NCBI GenBank assembly: GCA_021323675.1
Contig: JAJPKP010000086.1
Coordinates: 157,024 to 221,023 of the forward strand
Source of the DNA: Pseudomonadota bacterium
GTDB taxonomy: Bacteria > Desulfobacterota > Binatia > Binatales > Binataceae
Reading direction: 5' to 3'
DNA length: 64,000 nt
A program made the position numbers and the translations under genes. Shown here in pieces: positions 17,968-27,350 of the stretch. Under the pieces are notes generated by a model. That model did no database searches. It saw only the letters and a list, made by a program, of their open reading frames with translations, and had not been told where the DNA came from. The number at the start of each line of letters is the position of its first letter. Position 1 is the stretch's first letter.

Positions 17968-18636
17968 ATGCGGCTGGTGGATTTGTTTCTCAAGATCTTT
18001 GCCGCGACCATCCAGTTCGTGAATCAGGGCGGAGGCGATGTCGGCGGCTTTCGCGTCCAGATCGGCCGGCTGATTGACGAGGCCATCGAGACCTCGCGCA
18101 AGGCGGGAGTACCCGAGAACGACTTTCGCGATGCTCTGTTCGCGGTCGTGGCGTGGGTTGACGAAACAATCATGTGTTCCGGCCTCGCTGAAGCCGATCG
18201 GTGGCAGAAGCAGACGCTGCAGATGGAACACTTCAAAACCTCGCGGGCCGGCGTTGAGTTTTACGAGCGGCTCGAGCAACTGACGGCGGCGAGAAAACAG
18301 GTGCGCGAGGTTTTCTATGTCGCGCTCGCCGCCGGATTTCACGGCAAATATCTCTCCGACAACGACCGCGCCCATCTGGACTGGCTCAAGAATCAGCAGC
18401 TCGAGATGCTGGTGGACGACCACGAGCGGCTGGTGCTCGAAGGCCGGCGTCCCTTGCTGCCGAGCGCTTTCCCTGCCGCCATCCCCACTCCGGCCGCAGG
18501 CGGCAGATCGCAGTGGCTTCGATCGCTTCCGCTTACGGCGATACTGGTGCCGGTCGCGGTGGTGGGCGTTTTGTATATTTCGTTCGCTCTCATTCTCAGC
18601 CTGACCGTCCATCGGATTCTCAGTTCCCTCGGGTAG
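17968..18636 (+). CDS. tssL: T6SS inner-membrane protein TssL (DotU/IcmH-like)
   Basis: A 222-aa DotU-domain protein: N-terminal helical cytoplasmic domain (FRDALFAVVAWVDETIM) and one C-terminal transmembrane helix near residues 188-212. It is the short form without a peptidoglycan-binding OmpA-like extension, so cell-wall anchoring must come from another protein. It starts 3 bp after tssK and ends 65 bp before tssM. Confidence 0.93.
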   Translation: MRLVDLFLKIFAATIQFVNQGGGDVGGFRVQIGRLIDEAIETSRKAGVPENDFRDALFAVVAWVDETIMCSGLAEADRWQKQTLQMEHFKTSRAGVEFYERLEQLTAARKQVREVFYVALAAGFHGKYLSDNDRAHLDWLKNQQLEMLVDDHERLVLEGRRPLLPSAFPAAIPTPAAGGRSQWLRSLPLTAILVPVAVVGVLYISFALILSLTVHRILSSLG

Positions 18637-18701
18637 CGCATCCGCGATCCCAGGCGCAGCCGCATGAACAGTTCGACGAATTCACCGGACAACAGCCGCG
18701 A

Positions 18702-21700
18702 ATGTTGAAGAAGGTTTTGAAATATCTTCTCTACACAGTCGCGCTCGTTTGCCTGTGGCTGCTGTCATGGCGCATCGCGGTTTTCACCGGGCGTCCCGGA
18801 TGGTTCACGTGGGCTTTGTTTTTCGGCGTCGTGGCACTCGTGGGCGCAGCGGTCTTGGCGCGACGAATGTGGGTACGCAGGCAAGCCCGGCTGCAGGCGC
18901 TGCGCAACATCCTCCTTGACCCGGAATCGCGGCCATCGCCGCAGGCGTTGCGCGAGAGGTGGAAGGAAGGCATCGGCGTTCTGAGGAACTCCGCGCTGCG
19001 GAAATCCGGCAATCCCGTCTACGCGCTCCCCTGGTATCTGATGCTGGGAGCTCCCGGGTCGGGCAAGACCGCGGCACTGATCAGGGCGCGCGTTCAGTCT
19101 CCGATGACCAATCGCGATCCGGCGGTGGCGCCCGTGCCGACCCCGGATCTGGACTGGTTCTTTTTCGATCGCGCCGTCATCCTCGATTGCTCCGGGCGGT
19201 TCTGCGACAGCACCGCGCCCGAGTCGCCGGCGCACGAATGGGAGGAATTTATCTCTCTTCTCTCCGGGGCGCGCCGGCGCGAACCTCTCAATGGAGTCGT
19301 GATCACTCTAGATGCGGACCGCGTGCGGACATCAAGCCGCGACGAACTTCGCGAACACGCATGGTTTCTGCGCCGCCGGATAGTTCAGCTCATGAAGCTC
19401 ATGGACGTGCGGTTTCCCGTCTACGTGCTGATCAGCAAAATCGACCATCTTTACGGCCTGAACACGCTCACCCGATCGCTGCCGCCCAACGTGCTTGCTC
19501 AGCCGCTCGGCTTCGTCACCGACGACTGGAGCGCCGGCTCGCTGAAAAGCCCGATAGCCAAATTTCTCGATGACGCGTTCGCAGGCGTGCTGGGCGCCCT
19601 CAAGGACTTGCGGTTCGCTCTGCTCGGAAGAAGTGAATCGACCGACGCGCGCTTCATGCTGTTCCCCAACGAGCTGGAACGGCTGCGCCCGGGTCTTGAA
19701 GAATTCATGGCCGGGCTTTTCGCCGACGATGCTTACCTCGAGACCCCGATGCTGCGCGGATTGTTCTTCGCCAGCGCCGAACAGTCGGGGACCGAGTCGT
19801 CGAATGTGCTGGCCGAGATCAATCCGGCGGGAGCGGCCCAACCGCTGCCGGGAACGACCCGGGGGATCTTTCTGCACGACCTCTTCGCCCGCATCATTCC
19901 GGAAGATCGCTACCGTTTCCATCCGCTCACCACCGGGTGGCGATGGGACCGGATCGCGGAGAACACGGGGTTGGCGTCATGGGTCGTACTGAACCTGGCG
20001 GCCGGTGTCGTGCTGTGCTTCGCATTCCTCAATGCCTTCGAAACCCTTCAGCGCGCGCGCAGCCTTTATCCGTCCTACCCGGCGATGAGCGGATCGCTGG
20101 TCGAGGATTTGCCGAAGCTCGACAAGTTCCGCGAATTCATCAGGTGGATGAGCGAACGGGAAGAAAGAACGCTGACCCATTGGACTCCGTTCCACCGCAT
20201 GATCGATTACCTGCAGGACGCGTTCACCGCGGACTTCTGCCACGACTTCGGCAAGTTCGTGGTTCCCGAAACCGAGGACCTTCTCGAGCGAAAGCTCAAG
20301 ACGATAGACAAGAACGATCCATCCTACCCCCTATACGTTGACTTTCTCACCGCGCAGGTGAGCCTGAACCTCGCTCGTTCTAAAGGGGCCACCTATCCCG
20401 AGTTGCGCAGGATGGCGGCGCCGCGCGGCGATATCATCGACCTGCTCGACCCGCGGCTGGACCGCAATTTGGGAAACACTCTGTCGGAACTGATGGTCGC
20501 CAACATCGCGTGGCGGCCATGGACCGTTTATTCCGCGATCCATTTGGTCGACCTGCGAAAGCAGCTTGACTCCCTGGTCGAGAACGGCGACCCGAACATG
20601 CGATGGCTTATCGACTGGGCCAATCAGAATCCTTCCCTCAAGCCGGTGACGCTCGACGACTTCTGGCCGGTTCCACATTCGGCGTCGGCGGAGGTCAGCG
20701 TGCCGGCCGCATACACCGCCGCCGGCCGCGCGAAGATCAATGACTTTCTCGCTCGATTGGAGAACGCGGTGGGCGCAACCGACACTCTGCGATTGCGCGA
20801 GCGAAACTTCCGCGATGCGTACGCCGAGCAGGCGCTTGACAACTGGTATCGTTTCGCGGCCGGCTTCGATCGCGGAAAGTCGGCGCTTGCCGGCGAGGCG
20901 CAGTGGCGTCAGATGCTTCCGCTGTTGGGATCGGTCCGCGACCCCTACTTTTCGCTGCTGGCCTTGATGGGCAGAACCTTTGCATCCGACGAAGGCCGGC
21001 CCACACCCGCCTGGATCGCCCAGACACGGCGCTTCAACTCGATGCGCGCGGCGGCCGATCGCGATCTGCTGCTCGCCGAGGCTGCCGGCGCCGCCAGCCC
21101 GCTGAAGCAGCCGATCTGGGACATCCTCATCACTTCCCTCGCCGGACGGCCGGACCGCGGAGTAGCGATGGTGAAGCAGATTCGCGGCGATGCGAAGGTA
21201 TGCGCGGCCTATATCAAGAGCCTGGAGGAAATTTCCCGCGACGCGGGCACGAACGCCGCCCAGTCCGAGAAGCTCTCCGCCGCGCTCTTCATGTTCAATT
21301 CCAACCCCCAGGCGCCCCCTTCCGAACTCTATCGATTGTACGGCACGGTCGATGAGGTCAGGAAGACGGTGGCGGACGGGTCGCAGCCCGATCCGGTGAT
21401 CTGGTCTCTGATCGACGGGCCTATGCGCTTCGTCCGCGAGTACATCGACCGGCAAGCCGGATGCTACCTGCAGGCGCAGTGGAACTCCGAAGTGCTGTGG
21501 CCGTTGAACAAGGTGGCCACTCGAACGGAGATCAACGATCAGTTATACGGCCCCAAGGGAACGGTATGGGATTTTGTTCAAAACACCGCCGCGCCCTTCG
21601 TTCAGCGCGCCTCGCGCAACTACGCGGCGGTGTCCGCGATGGGCGGACAGATCCCATTCACCGCCGACTTCTTTGCGTTTCTCAATCGCGCCAATGCCCA

Positions 21701-22475
21701 GAACGTCGCGGGCGCACTCCAGCAAAAGCGCGCCGCCCTGCTGGAGCAGCAGTCCCAGATGGAGCGCAACGACCGTCTCAGCCAGGTCGAAGATCTGCTG
21801 TCCAAACTCAAGCCCAAACTGCAGAACCTGAATTCGACCCGGGTCGACGTTACCATCGAGGCCTTTCCCTTCAGCGTAAATCAGGGCGCGCGCGCCTTTC
21901 CTTTCGCCACTTACCTGACGGTTCAATGCGGCTCGGGAGCGATGAAGATCGCGAACTACAACTTCCCGGCGCAGGGCACACTCAGCTGGTCGCCTTCCAC
22001 CTGCGGAGATACGACCCTGAGAATCGAGTTCCAGGGAGGGCTGGCGCTAACCCGCCGATACACCGGCCCTCTGGGTTTTGCGGAATTCGTGAAAGATTTC
22101 TATGACGGGCGCCATCGATTCACTCGCGACGACTTTCCCGATCAGGCGGAGCGGATGACGGCACTTGGAATCGAGCACGTCACTCTTTTCTATCGTTTTG
22201 CGGGCCAGACACAGGTGCTTGCCGTTCTGAACGAAGCGCAGACCCTGCCCGATAAAATTGCCGGCCTGGAGGCTGAGCAGCAAGAGCTACAGCAACAACA
22301 GCAGGACGCCAAGCGGCAGGAACTCGATTCCGAACTCGCATCGCTGGACCACGTCGCACCGATAAAGGGAGGAGTCCCGCGGGAAATCGCGCAGTGCTGG
22401 AATGAGCCAGCGATGACCCCGCCGCCTTCCGATGGTGCGGCTGCCAAACGTTTATTGCGCTCCCAGAACAGATGA
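18702..22475 (+). CDS. tssM: T6SS membrane-complex protein TssM (IcmF-like)
   Basis: A 1257-aa IcmF-family protein: two N-terminal transmembrane helices (about 6-28 and 33-52), a cytoplasmic NTPase-like domain with an intact Walker A GAPGSGKT (116-123), a third transmembrane helix near residue 430, then a long periplasmic region ending in the TssM C-terminal beta domain. A polyQ-like segment (LQQQQQDAK) lies near the C-terminus. ATG 18702 is chosen since the protein then begins at the first membrane helix; the frame is open upstream over tssL. It converges with the DUF4150 gene one nucleotide away. Confidence 0.94.
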   Translation: MLKKVLKYLLYTVALVCLWLLSWRIAVFTGRPGWFTWALFFGVVALVGAAVLARRMWVRRQARLQALRNILLDPESRPSPQALRERWKEGIGVLRNSALRKSGNPVYALPWYLMLGAPGSGKTAALIRARVQSPMTNRDPAVAPVPTPDLDWFFFDRAVILDCSGRFCDSTAPESPAHEWEEFISLLSGARRREPLNGVVITLDADRVRTSSRDELREHAWFLRRRIVQLMKLMDVRFPVYVLISKIDHLYGLNTLTRSLPPNVLAQPLGFVTDDWSAGSLKSPIAKFLDDAFAGVLGALKDLRFALLGRSESTDARFMLFPNELERLRPGLEEFMAGLFADDAYLETPMLRGLFFASAEQSGTESSNVLAEINPAGAAQPLPGTTRGIFLHDLFARIIPEDRYRFHPLTTGWRWDRIAENTGLASWVVLNLAAGVVLCFAFLNAFETLQRARSLYPSYPAMSGSLVEDLPKLDKFREFIRWMSEREERTLTHWTPFHRMIDYLQDAFTADFCHDFGKFVVPETEDLLERKLKTIDKNDPSYPLYVDFLTAQVSLNLARSKGATYPELRRMAAPRGDIIDLLDPRLDRNLGNTLSELMVANIAWRPWTVYSAIHLVDLRKQLDSLVENGDPNMRWLIDWANQNPSLKPVTLDDFWPVPHSASAEVSVPAAYTAAGRAKINDFLARLENAVGATDTLRLRERNFRDAYAEQALDNWYRFAAGFDRGKSALAGEAQWRQMLPLLGSVRDPYFSLLALMGRTFASDEGRPTPAWIAQTRRFNSMRAAADRDLLLAEAAGAASPLKQPIWDILITSLAGRPDRGVAMVKQIRGDAKVCAAYIKSLEEISRDAGTNAAQSEKLSAALFMFNSNPQAPPSELYRLYGTVDEVRKTVADGSQPDPVIWSLIDGPMRFVREYIDRQAGCYLQAQWNSEVLWPLNKVATRTEINDQLYGPKGTVWDFVQNTAAPFVQRASRNYAAVSAMGGQIPFTADFFAFLNRANAQNVAGALQQKRAALLEQQSQMERNDRLSQVEDLLSKLKPKLQNLNSTRVDVTIEAFPFSVNQGARAFPFATYLTVQCGSGAMKIANYNFPAQGTLSWSPSTCGDTTLRIEFQGGLALTRRYTGPLGFAEFVKDFYDGRHRFTRDDFPDQAERMTALGIEHVTLFYRFAGQTQVLAVLNEAQTLPDKIAGLEAEQQELQQQQQDAKRQELDSELASLDHVAPIKGGVPREIAQCWNEPAMTPPPSDGAAAKRLLRSQNR

Positions 22476-22476
22476 A

Positions 22477-22869
22477 TCAGGGCGCCAGGATCATCACCTT
22501 GAACTGGCTTGGAGCCAGCGTTACTCCCGGGCAGTTGGTCGAATTTTGCAGCGTAAGACTCGTCATCCGGGTCGCCGGCATCGCGCGCAGCAGAACCGTG
22601 AATGCTCCCGAAAGAAAACGGGTCGGACCCATCACCGTGCCTGAAGCCACCCCGAGATTGACACCGGCATTGTCTCCCATGCTGAGGACCACCACCGACG
22701 CCATGTTGTGGGCCGGGGTCCCGCCGAACAGGACATTGTAAACCGCCGGCACCCCCATCGGCTGCATCGATAAATTCGGATACGGAATGGGGGTCGGCAC
22801 CGGCATGGGCGTCAGGCATACATCCGGAAACCCCAGGTTGAGTCCGCCCATCTGTGTGTTCGCAAACAT
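22477..22869 (-). CDS. DUF4150 / PAAR-like T6SS tip protein
   Basis: A 130-aa protein starting MFANTQMGGLNLGFPDVCLTP, with the PVPIPYPN and VLFGGTPAHNMAS segments typical of the DUF4150 PAAR-like family. PAAR proteins cap the VgrG spike. There is no C-terminal toxin extension, so it is a bare tip. It is the last gene of the minus-strand T6SS operon and lies 10 bp after the DUF3540 gene. Confidence 0.9.
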   Translation of the reverse strand: MFANTQMGGLNLGFPDVCLTPMPVPTPIPYPNLSMQPMGVPAVYNVLFGGTPAHNMASVVVLSMGDNAGVNLGVASGTVMGPTRFLSGAFTVLLRAMPATRMTSLTLQNSTNCPGVTLAPSQFKVMILAP

Positions 22870-22879
22870 GTGTTCTCCC

Positions 22880-23557
22880 TTATCCCAGGTGAATCTGCTC
22901 GCCGTCGAACTTCACCAGCTCGGCGGCCGTCCCGAGCAGATGCCTGCCGCTTAGCGATATCGCTTCGCTCGCGCGGTAGTCGATGCTCGCGGCTTCCACC
23001 TGTTCAATGTCTTCCACACGACGGAACAGTCGCCTGGCATGGTAGATGGCGGTCTCCGCCAGTGAATGGATGGACTCCGCGACCAGCCGAATTCCACGCA
23101 CTCTGGCCCGCAACGAGGTTCCAAGGTAGGAAGCCGCATCGACGTTGATGCTCGCTTCCATCGAGTGAAGGTCGATTTTTTGCGAGAGCAGCGAAATTCC
23201 GCGACCGGTCGCGACTTCGACGCCACCTCGCGCGGAAAGCGTGAGTTTCCCTCCCGCTTCAATAGCCAATTCCGCATCCGAGGATATTTGCAGAGGTGTT
23301 TCCTCCGCTCTCGCCAGAACCGAGATTATGAAGTCCTGGTCCGGTGTCGAAGCCAAAAGCACGAGGTCTCCGGGCGCGGGTTGAATGAGACAGCTCGCCG
23401 CTTTCCGCGCGCGCTTTACGGCGCCTTCGGCCCTGACCACACAAGAGGGGCCGGCGCTCACGACCGTCGCACAGATGATTGAAATATTCTGCGCCGGATT
23501 TTCGCAGGATGCCGGTTGCCGGAGGATGCTTGCCGCGGCTGCTCCCGGTTTCCTCAT
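22880..23557 (-). CDS. DUF3540 domain T6SS accessory protein
   Basis: A 225-aa protein containing the GDLVLLAST segment and a beta-rich repeat region (LTLSARGGVEVATGRGISLLSQKIDL) typical of DUF3540, which co-occurs with DUF2169, pentapeptide and DUF4150 genes in T6SS loci. The repeated beta pattern resembles VgrG needle strands, suggesting a tip-adaptor role (inference). ATG 23557 is chosen because AGGAGG lies 6-7 nt upstream and it overlaps the previous stop by 4 nt (ATGA), a sign of translational coupling. Confidence 0.85.
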   Translation of the reverse strand: MRKPGAAAASILRQPASCENPAQNISIICATVVSAGPSCVVRAEGAVKRARKAASCLIQPAPGDLVLLASTPDQDFIISVLARAEETPLQISSDAELAIEAGGKLTLSARGGVEVATGRGISLLSQKIDLHSMEASINVDAASYLGTSLRARVRGIRLVAESIHSLAETAIYHARRLFRRVEDIEQVEAASIDYRASEAISLSGRHLLGTAAELVKFDGEQIHLG

Positions 23558-24621
23558 CTTCTTCCTCCTGATGCGTTTGCCCACTGCTCGGCTTCGATCA
23601 ACTCGGCGTCGTCACCCAGCGCCGCCTCGCGATTGGACGAAGTCCAGACGGCGCCGTCGGCGGCGATGCGATGAAGGTTGGCGCGGTGCAGGTTCGTTCG
23701 CGAAAAATCGGCGCGGCTGCAGTTGGCGTGAGAGAAATCGCAATAGGTCAGATTCGCTCCCCTGAACGCCGCTTCCGCGCAATCGGCGCGCGCGAACTGC
23801 GCCATCTCGAGATCGCAGCCGCTCAGGTCGGCCTTCTTCAAATCCGCCGCGCACAAGAGCGCCTGCCGCAGCATTGCCCCGGACAGGATCGCGCCCTGCG
23901 CCCTTGCCTCGACAAAGACGGCGTTGGGCGCGCGAACCTTCTGCAGACGGCACCGACTGAGGTTTGCGCCTTTGAAGTTCGCCTGTGTCAGATCCGCTTC
24001 GGCCAGATCGGCGTCCTCAAGGTCCGCCTCGACAAACTGGCACAGGGGAAATTTCATCTTGGCAAGCTTCATTCCCGAAAAGCGCGATTTGATGAAGACG
24101 CACATCTCGATACGCGCGCCGTCCAGTGCGACTGTCCTCAGATCGGTCTCCATCAGCACCGTCTGCTTGAGAGTCGCCCCGGAAAGGTTCACGCCGCCTA
24201 CGGCTGAATTGAGGATGGCTGTACGGTCGAGGTTGGCGTTCTGGAAAGAGGCCTTCTCCAGGCCGCATTTCACCATCGCGCCGATCGCCATATTCGCCCC
24301 GGCGAAGTTTGCCGAGCCGAGGGCGCACTCGACAAAGCGGCAATTGGTAAGCTGCGCACCCCTCACCGTCGCCCCCGCCATCGCGCACTTCACAAACGCG
24401 GTCAGATGGCAGTTCGCGCCGGACAGATCCGTTCGCGCAAAATCGCATTCGACGAAGACCGACTCTTCGAGACTGGATGACCCCAGCCTTGCGTTTTGCA
24501 AGTTGACCTTCTCGAACACTCCGCCCGAGAGATCCGCGCCCGAAAGGTCGATTCCCCGAAGATCGACCCCGGACACGGGCTCGGCCTGCTCGACACAGCG
24601 AACAACATCCTCGCGAGTCAT
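23554..24621 (-). CDS. T6SS-associated pentapeptide repeat protein
   Basis: A 355-aa protein made almost wholly of pentapeptide repeats with A(D/N)LXX periodicity (for example DLRGIDLSGADLSG near residue 20), predicted to form a right-handed quadrilateral beta helix. A non-repeat tail (about 330-355) follows. It overlaps the upstream DUF2169 fusion gene and the downstream DUF3540 gene by 4 nt each, so the three are probably translated in a coupled way. Known T6SS clusters carry similar proteins; function is unresolved. Confidence 0.9.
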   Translation of the reverse strand: MTREDVVRCVEQAEPVSGVDLRGIDLSGADLSGGVFEKVNLQNARLGSSSLEESVFVECDFARTDLSGANCHLTAFVKCAMAGATVRGAQLTNCRFVECALGSANFAGANMAIGAMVKCGLEKASFQNANLDRTAILNSAVGGVNLSGATLKQTVLMETDLRTVALDGARIEMCVFIKSRFSGMKLAKMKFPLCQFVEADLEDADLAEADLTQANFKGANLSRCRLQKVRAPNAVFVEARAQGAILSGAMLRQALLCAADLKKADLSGCDLEMAQFARADCAEAAFRGANLTYCDFSHANCSRADFSRTNLHRANLHRIAADGAVWTSSNREAALGDDAELIEAEQWANASGGRR

Positions 24622-27323
24622 GGCTGCTGTCCGTGAAAAAGGAGGGTCCGTTTGAGATTTGCGCCCTTAAGCGCGGTCTTTGAATCAAGCCGGGCTCGAA
24701 TGAAATCCGCACGGTAGAGGTTGCTGCGCTGAAGATTGGCGCCGTCGAGGGTGGCCTTTTGGAGCACCGCCTCGAACAAATCCGCATCCGTCATTTCCGC
24801 CGCCTCGAGCGCGGCGCGCGCGAAACGAGTTCCTTTGGCCGATACCTTTCGCAAGTTCGCGCGGCGCAGATTGCACAGGGACAGATCGGCGCGATCGAGG
24901 TTGGAGGCCTCGAGGTTGGCGCCCTGCAGGTTGGCGCTTCGCAGGTTTGCCTCCTCCAAGCTTGCTCCGCTGAAATCTGCCGCCTCCAGGTTGCTGTCCA
25001 TAGCCACGACCATCCCGGAGAGTTTCGCTCCGGCGGCATCGAGCTTGCGGCCTTCGACGCCGATCATCGTGGCCCTCTCAAGGTTGGCGCCCTTCAGATT
25101 CGCTCCTGTCATTCGAGCCTTGTAGAAGAGCGCCTTGGCGAGATTTGCGCCCTCGAAGCGCGTGCCGCTCAAATCCGGTTCGAGCAGACGCATTTCAGGA
25201 GCGATAGCGCCGGAGAAATCCGCGCGCGCCAGCTTTGCACCCATCAGGTCGGATCCCGCCAGGTTCGCTCCCCGAAGCGCCGCGTTCTCCAGAACTGCCT
25301 CCACGAGAATCGCTCCGCTGAGGTTGCTGCCGTTCAGGTCCGCGCCCGCGAGATTCGCCTTGCCCAGGTTGGCATTGTTCAGCTTCGCTCCTGCAAGCCG
25401 CGCGTCGCGGACAGATGCGCGGGCAAGCACGGCGCCGCTCAGGTCCGCGCCGCTCAAGTCGGCGCCCGCGAGATTCGCATCCGCGATGAGCGCGTGGCTC
25501 AGGTTGGCGTTTTTCAGAGCAAGCCCCGAAAGATCCGCGCCGGTAAGGTCGCGTCCCGCGAGGCTCTCGCCGCGGCGGTGGCGTTCGATGATTTCCGTGC
25601 GAACGCGTGCCGCGCGTTCCGGCTCCATTCGCGCAGACGAGGGAAAATAGTGGGCGACGCGCCGGTAGCCCTCTTTCAAATCCGTCTCGATCTTGCGCAG
25701 CTTCGTCTTGAGCTCGGGATCTGCAAGCATGCTTTCGAGCTTTTGGTTCACGATTCCCTGTCGGGCGAGTTCCTCGCGCACCTTTTGCATTTCCGCGAGC
25801 CGCTCGTCGGCGGAGAACTTCGGCGGGCCGGCGGCCTTCCTGCGCTCCGCCTCGGCAAGAGCGTCGTAGTCGATTCCCTGGACACGGCACTGGTCGCGCA
25901 GTCTCGCCTCCGCTTCACGTTGCTTTGCCAGCGCGTCATCCGCCATCGACTTGATCTCGCGCTCGATCCGGTCGAGGTCGGTGTCGAGCAACTCTTCGAG
26001 CCCGGCCTCCTTGAGCGGCGGTATCTGCTCGGAGAGAATTTTGTCGTAGGAGGACAGGTCCGGGATGGGAGCGCCTCGCGCCTTGCACTCGGCGACAATC
26101 GACTCGCGCGATTTTTTCGCTTCGGCCTTTGCCTCGGCGAGTTCTCTTTCCGCTCGCGATCGTACGCGTTTCAACGCGACATTCCTGACCGCGGTCAGTT
26201 GCTCCATGTCGTTCTCTTCTTCAGCGAGCGGTGAAGCGGCGGGCACCGGAGCCGGCATCAGATCGCCGTCGCGCAGAAACGAGAGAAATCCCCGCGAGCG
26301 GTCGAGCCGCGTGTTCATCACTCCGCGGTAGTGATCGACGCTCTTTGGGTTGTCCGTTTCTTCCACGCCAACCAGGAGATTGCGAATATCGAACGCATCG
26401 TCGGTGGAAATCTCCCCGGTGGAGCAGAAGAGCAGGATCCCCCTCTCCAGATGAGGGAACAGCCATAGCGATTCGGCTACGCTTTTCAGTTCGGAAAAAG
26501 ACTCGCCCTCAGGGTTCGTGCGCGTGATAAAGCATCGCGCCGCCAGCTTCGGAACGCGGCCTCGAACGACCGGTTTGCGCGGATGAAGTCCGGAGCACTC
26601 GAAGTCAACTCCGCCAGCGAGGAACCCATCAAGCTGCTGATCGGCCGGGGCGGCATTGAAGATGCTCCAGTCCATGTCGGCCGCGTAGTAGGGAAACCTC
26701 TCCCTGAGATAGCCTTCTCCGTAGGAACCCGCCTTCGATGCCCTCTGAGGCCAGGTAATCTCATAGGGTCCAAAGCCCGCGGGCACCGGCCGATCGTTGG
26801 GCGTCGCGATCAGCGCCCGCGGGTTTTCGACATTCGGGAGCGGTGTGATTGGTTGTCCGGCGGCCGACTGGAGCGCCGCGATGCCCTTGCCGTTGGGATT
26901 CATCGCAAAGCCGGGACCGCCGAACGCGTTGTCCCAGGAAATGTCCATCTCCTCGAAAGGCTCCGGATCGCTGATACGAGGACCCGCCGGCCCTCTGCGC
27001 CATACGCGGTTGCCGAACACCCACAAGGTTTTGTCGATCGAACCCATCCGCAACCGCACTTCCATCGCTCGCCGCGGAGCGCCGCCGCTGAAGCACCTGG
27101 CCTTTAGCAGAACTTCGCCGCGCCGCTTTGGAATCCCGTCGTCCAATGCGGCGTCCTTGCCCAGTTCCGCCGCCACAAGCTTCCAGAGAGCGACCTCGGG
27201 CAGGATGCGCTCGGGCTGATCGAACGGAAACAGGATCCCGACTTTTACGGACAGGTAGTACTTTCCATTCTTCTCGAAAGGGCGATGCAGAACCGCCGGC
27301 TTGCGGGGCTTGATGACCTTCAT
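24618..27323 (-). CDS. DUF2169 - coiled coil - pentapeptide repeat fusion
   Basis: A 901-aa protein with three parts: an N-terminal DUF2169 domain (about 1-330, with WDNAFGGPGFAMNPNGKG), a charged helical region rich in Glu, Lys and Arg (about 370-590, predicted coiled coil), and about 290 residues of pentapeptide repeats. DUF2169 proteins occur beside T6SS VgrG genes and are thought to help load or attach cargo at the tip. It starts 27 bp downstream of vgrG and overlaps the next pentapeptide gene by 4 nt. Confidence 0.9.
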   Translation of the reverse strand: MKVIKPRKPAVLHRPFEKNGKYYLSVKVGILFPFDQPERILPEVALWKLVAAELGKDAALDDGIPKRRGEVLLKARCFSGGAPRRAMEVRLRMGSIDKTLWVFGNRVWRRGPAGPRISDPEPFEEMDISWDNAFGGPGFAMNPNGKGIAALQSAAGQPITPLPNVENPRALIATPNDRPVPAGFGPYEITWPQRASKAGSYGEGYLRERFPYYAADMDWSIFNAAPADQQLDGFLAGGVDFECSGLHPRKPVVRGRVPKLAARCFITRTNPEGESFSELKSVAESLWLFPHLERGILLFCSTGEISTDDAFDIRNLLVGVEETDNPKSVDHYRGVMNTRLDRSRGFLSFLRDGDLMPAPVPAASPLAEEENDMEQLTAVRNVALKRVRSRAERELAEAKAEAKKSRESIVAECKARGAPIPDLSSYDKILSEQIPPLKEAGLEELLDTDLDRIEREIKSMADDALAKQREAEARLRDQCRVQGIDYDALAEAERRKAAGPPKFSADERLAEMQKVREELARQGIVNQKLESMLADPELKTKLRKIETDLKEGYRRVAHYFPSSARMEPERAARVRTEIIERHRRGESLAGRDLTGADLSGLALKNANLSHALIADANLAGADLSGADLSGAVLARASVRDARLAGAKLNNANLGKANLAGADLNGSNLSGAILVEAVLENAALRGANLAGSDLMGAKLARADFSGAIAPEMRLLEPDLSGTRFEGANLAKALFYKARMTGANLKGANLERATMIGVEGRKLDAAGAKLSGMVVAMDSNLEAADFSGASLEEANLRSANLQGANLEASNLDRADLSLCNLRRANLRKVSAKGTRFARAALEAAEMTDADLFEAVLQKATLDGANLQRSNLYRADFIRARLDSKTALKGANLKRTLLFHGQQP

Positions 27324-27350
27324 TGGTTTGGACGCGCCGCGTTCGCGGCG

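Noticed and set aside
17152..18612. Long minus-strand open frame
   Set aside because: Antisense to tssK and tssL, which are both well supported.
23600..25560. Regular 15-nt periodicity resembling a tandem repeat or CRISPR
   Set aside because: It is the codon-level imprint of pentapeptide repeats in coding sequence; no conserved direct repeat with unique spacers is present.
24759..26234. Plus-strand open frame with repeated sequence
   Set aside because: The repetition mirrors the pentapeptide repeats of the real gene on the other strand.
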